Positions 4,267 through 6,831 of a DNA stretch of 6,831 nt are shown piece after piece (the stretch's first letter is position 1; the number at the start of each line of letters is the position of its first letter). Source of the stretch: Candidatus Dadabacteria bacterium (GTDB lineage Bacteria; J088); NCBI GenBank assembly GCA_003695505.1, contig RFIY01000362.1:1-6831 (forward strand). The letters run 5' to 3'. Made by a program: the position numbers and the translations under genes. The notes under the pieces are model-generated. The model saw only the letters and a program-made list of their open reading frames with translations. It ran no database searches and was not told the DNA's origin.

Positions 4267-6831
4267 CTACCACGCGCCCGGCCGCTGCATCAGTGTCGCC
4301 GGGTCGTCAAACCACTGCTGCGGATCGCGGCTGCTCCTGCTATCGTCTTCGTGCGCCAGCAAGGCGTCAAGCTGGTCCTTGCGGAACGGCATGAGCAACG
4401 TCTTGTTGCGGGACCAGGGATTCGCCGGACGCCCTGTCTTGAGATCGATCTCGCGAAACGTGATGCCTTCCGGCACGTCAAAATCGTGAACCGGGATCCC
4501 CTCGTGCACGGCCGCCATGTAACGCACCCAGATCGGGCTCGCGGCGCGCGAGCCGGTTTCGTATTTTCCCAGGGGGCGCAACTGGTCAAAACCGACCCAG
4601 ACCGCCGATGCATAATCCGCCGTGAAGCCGACGAACCAACTGTCGATGTTGTCGTCTGTCGTGCCCGTCTTTCCGGCCGCAGGGCGTCCGAGCGCCCGGG
4701 CGCGCCAGCCGGTACCGCGCTCGACAACGTTGCGCAGCAAGAACGTCATCTGGTATGCCGTCTCCGGCGAAATCGCCTGCGGGAACTCCGTCAGCGGCAA
4801 CGAAGCCACAGGGGGAGCCGAGACCAAACCAAACGGCACGCTGCGCCGACCAGGCGGCGGCGTCATCTCAAAGGGGTCGTAGGGGTTGATTGTCTCGGCG
4901 CTCGTCGGCGGCAGATACGAATAGACGTGATTGCCCGCCGCGTCCCAGATGTCGCGAACAAATTCGACCTCGGGTCGGCGACCGCCGTTCGCAAACGTCG
5001 CATAGGGGCGAATCAGCTCGATCGGGGTTACCACACCCGACCCCAGCGCCATACTGAGGTCGTCTGGCAGCGGACTCGTGATCCCAAGCTGACGCGCACG
5101 TTCCTTGATCGTCGAGATACCGAGTTTTTGTACAAGCTGGATTGTCACGACATTGCGACTGTACGTCAGTGCATCGACGAGCGTCATCGGGCCGTAGAAT
5201 TTGCCTTCGTAATTCTTCGGCTTCCAGCGGAACTGGCGCTCGGCATCCTCGTAGACCAGCGGCGTGTCGATCAGAATGCTGGCCGGAGAAAAGCCGTTGT
5301 CCAGGGCTGCCGAATAGACGATCGGCTTGAACGCACTACCCGGCTGTCGTCGCGCCTGAATCGCCCGATTGAACTGACTCTCGGCAAAGTCATACCCCCC
5401 GACCAGCGCGATCAGTTCTCCCGTCTGCGGCAGCACCGAGACCAGCGCGCTCTGCGCATCCGGTCGTTGTTCCAGCAGGAGCACCATCGTCGGGCCCTGC
5501 TCGGAAAGCTCCTGAAGTTCCTCGATGGCCTCTTCGATGTCGCGCGGGCGAATGCCATATCGCCTGACGTGCGCCTCATCCCAGGGGCGCACCAGAATCC
5601 GATCACCGACACGCAGTCGCTCGGCGGGCCGCCGGACGGTCTCTTCGCCGGCACTTTTCTCGGGGTCGATTTCACGCGCCCAGCGCATACCCGCCCCCGA
5701 AAGGCGACCGACGCCGCGACCAAAATCCACCCACGCCAGTGTGCGCGTCATGCCCGTCACAACGCCCTGAAACACATCATCCGGTGTCAACACGTCCGTG
5801 ACCGGCAATGCAGGCGCCGTCAGCTCCAGAACCGGGCCAACCAGTGCCACGACATTGCCATAAGTACGTTTACGCACCAACGCGTCGACCAGTTGCTCAC
5901 ATTCGCTGATCGCCGCGGGCATCTCGGCGTCGGTGAGGTGTGTCAGCGGACCTCGATAGCCGCGGCGCTTGTCGAGATTTTCGAGTCCCCATCTGACCGC
6001 CTGTTGCGCCGCGGTGACGGCCTGCAGGTCAAACGTGGTATAGACCTGGAGTCCGCCCTGCATGACGGTATCCTCATCAAACCGCTCCAGCAGCCAGGCG
6101 CGCAACGCGGCATCAACCCACGGGGCACGCCAGCTTGGCGCCTCCCAGCGAATGATCCGCACCGGCTCCGCAGCCGCCTCATCCGCGGCCTGCTGCGTAA
6201 TCCGCCCCGTCTCGACCATCCGCCGCAGAACATAGAGTTGCCGTTGCCGCGCCTTCTCGGGGCTGACGTGCGGCGCGTAACGCGACGGGGCCGGCGGCAG
6301 GCCGGCCAGGATCGCCGACTGCGCCAGTGTCAGATCCTCGGGGGATACGCCAAAATACATTTGCGCGGCCGCGCCAACACCATACGCCCCTCGCCCAAGG
6401 TAGATCTGGTTCAGATAGAGAAAGAGAATGTCGTCCTTGGTCAGATTGCGCTCCAGTTTGAGCGCCAGCAGGATCTCCTTGATCTTGCGCGAAAACTTGC
6501 GTTGCTGGGTCAGAAAAAACGAACGCGCCACCTGCTGCGTGATGGTACTGGCACCCTGCCGTATCCGGCCGGCGACGACCATTTTCCACGCCGCCCGCAG
6601 GATCCCGAGTGGATCGATGCCAAAGTGCTCGTAGAACTGGTCATCCTCGGCCGCGATAAATGCGTCACGAAGGTGCTTCGGCATCTTGTTCAACGGCACA
6701 ATGATGCGCCGCTGCGACGCGAACTCGGTCAGCAGGCGCCCATGACGGTCCCAGACCTGCGTAATCAATGCGGGCTCGTAGTTCTTCAGGGAGTCGATCC
6801 GCGGCAACTGACTGTTAAACCAGGCCAGTAC
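4267..6831 (-). CDS. mrcA: Penicillin-binding protein 1A (bifunctional transglycosylase/transpeptidase), 5' partial
   Basis: This bifunctional enzyme polymerises lipid II into glycan strands and cross-links the stem peptides, anchored in the inner membrane and facing the periplasm. The frame is open to the window edge, so the start and the N-terminal membrane anchor lie outside; a TTG at 6805-6807 is internal. Residues are counted from the codon at 6829-6831 (854 visible). The GT51 domain shows EDDQFYEHFG at 62-71 (catalytic Glu62), GASTITQQ at 93-100, RKIKE at 115-119 and YLNQIYLGRGAYGV at 139-152. Residues of about 325-465 fit the OB-like insert of proteobacterial PBP1A, with GDRILVR near 409. 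The transpeptidase domain has SAFK at 499-502 (nucleophile Ser499), SRN at 558-560 and KTG at 721-723. All catalytic motifs are intact. By comparison with E. coli PBP1A about 30 residues are missing. The stop is TAG at 4267-4269. The symbol mrcA (also called ponA) rests on family membership, not proven orthology. Confidence 0.95.
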   Translation of the reverse strand, partial: VLAWFNSQLPRIDSLKNYEPALITQVWDRHGRLLTEFASQRRIIVPLNKMPKHLRDAFIAAEDDQFYEHFGIDPLGILRAAWKMVVAGRIRQGASTITQQVARSFFLTQQRKFSRKIKEILLALKLERNLTKDDILFLYLNQIYLGRGAYGVGAAAQMYFGVSPEDLTLAQSAILAGLPPAPSRYAPHVSPEKARQRQLYVLRRMVETGRITQQAADEAAAEPVRIIRWEAPSWRAPWVDAALRAWLLERFDEDTVMQGGLQVYTTFDLQAVTAAQQAVRWGLENLDKRRGYRGPLTHLTDAEMPAAISECEQLVDALVRKRTYGNVVALVGPVLELTAPALPVTDVLTPDDVFQGVVTGMTRTLAWVDFGRGVGRLSGAGMRWAREIDPEKSAGEETVRRPAERLRVGDRILVRPWDEAHVRRYGIRPRDIEEAIEELQELSEQGPTMVLLLEQRPDAQSALVSVLPQTGELIALVGGYDFAESQFNRAIQARRQPGSAFKPIVYSAALDNGFSPASILIDTPLVYEDAERQFRWKPKNYEGKFYGPMTLVDALTYSRNVVTIQLVQKLGISTIKERARQLGITSPLPDDLSMALGSGVVTPIELIRPYATFANGGRRPEVEFVRDIWDAAGNHVYSYLPPTSAETINPYDPFEMTPPPGRRSVPFGLVSAPPVASLPLTEFPQAISPETAYQMTFLLRNVVERGTGWRARALGRPAAGKTGTTDDNIDSWFVGFTADYASAVWVGFDQLRPLGKYETGSRAASPIWVRYMAAVHEGIPVHDFDVPEGITFREIDLKTGRPANPWSRNKTLLMPFRKDQLDALLAHEDDSRSSRDPQQWFDDPATLMQRPGAW

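Noticed and set aside
2417-4489. Long open frame of 690 codons on the plus strand, antisense to pckA and the PBP1A tail
   Set aside because: It covers the whole of pckA, whose minus-strand protein has every family motif, and it crosses both the terminator and the promoter gap. Its translation shows no recognisable domain. Long antisense frames are expected in GC-rich genes.
6805-6807. TTG as the start codon of the PBP1A gene
   Set aside because: The frame stays open to the window edge with family-like sequence (AWFNSQLP), and a start here would remove the membrane anchor every class A PBP needs.

Overview
The window carries three genes, all on the minus strand. Read in the direction of transcription (right to left) they are a class A penicillin-binding protein (PBP1A type, 5' end beyond the right edge), an ATP-dependent phosphoenolpyruvate carboxykinase (pckA), and a six-helix membrane histidine-kinase-like protein fused to a receiver domain. 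About 360 gene-free, very GC-rich bases at the left edge hold repeats and palindromes. The GC-rich coding style, the PBP1A with an OB-type insert between its two catalytic domains, and the REP-like palindromes of the pattern CCCCGGA-loop-TCCGGGG suggest a Gram-negative bacterium, probably a proteobacterium or a related lineage. No finer placement can be defended from this sequence alone.

Layout. Positions 6831-4267 encode the PBP1A, which polymerises and cross-links peptidoglycan on the periplasmic side of the inner membrane. The 197-base gap at 4266-4070 holds a candidate promoter -10 box, a short palindrome, a terminator-like stem followed by six U residues, a second GC-rich stem, and a good ribosome binding site for pckA. 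Positions 4069-2468 encode PckA, the committing step of gluconeogenesis from oxaloacetate. A textbook intrinsic terminator at 2428-2393 ends the pckA transcript. Positions 2348-360 encode the sensor/receiver protein.

How they fit together. No shared pathway links the three genes. pckA looks like its own transcription unit, closed by a strong terminator and possibly controlled through its leader. The most unusual gene is the sensor protein. Its kinase half keeps the phospho-accepting histidine and the F box, but it has lost the acidic neighbour of the histidine, the N-box asparagine, the G1 aspartate and the G2 glycine loop. Its receiver domain is intact. It therefore reads as a pseudokinase-receiver fusion rather than an ordinary hybrid kinase.

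Nothing in the window points to a mobile element, a CRISPR array, an RNA gene or a defence system. The items most worth following up are the degenerate kinase, the possible attenuator in front of pckA, and the repeat cluster at 1-359.
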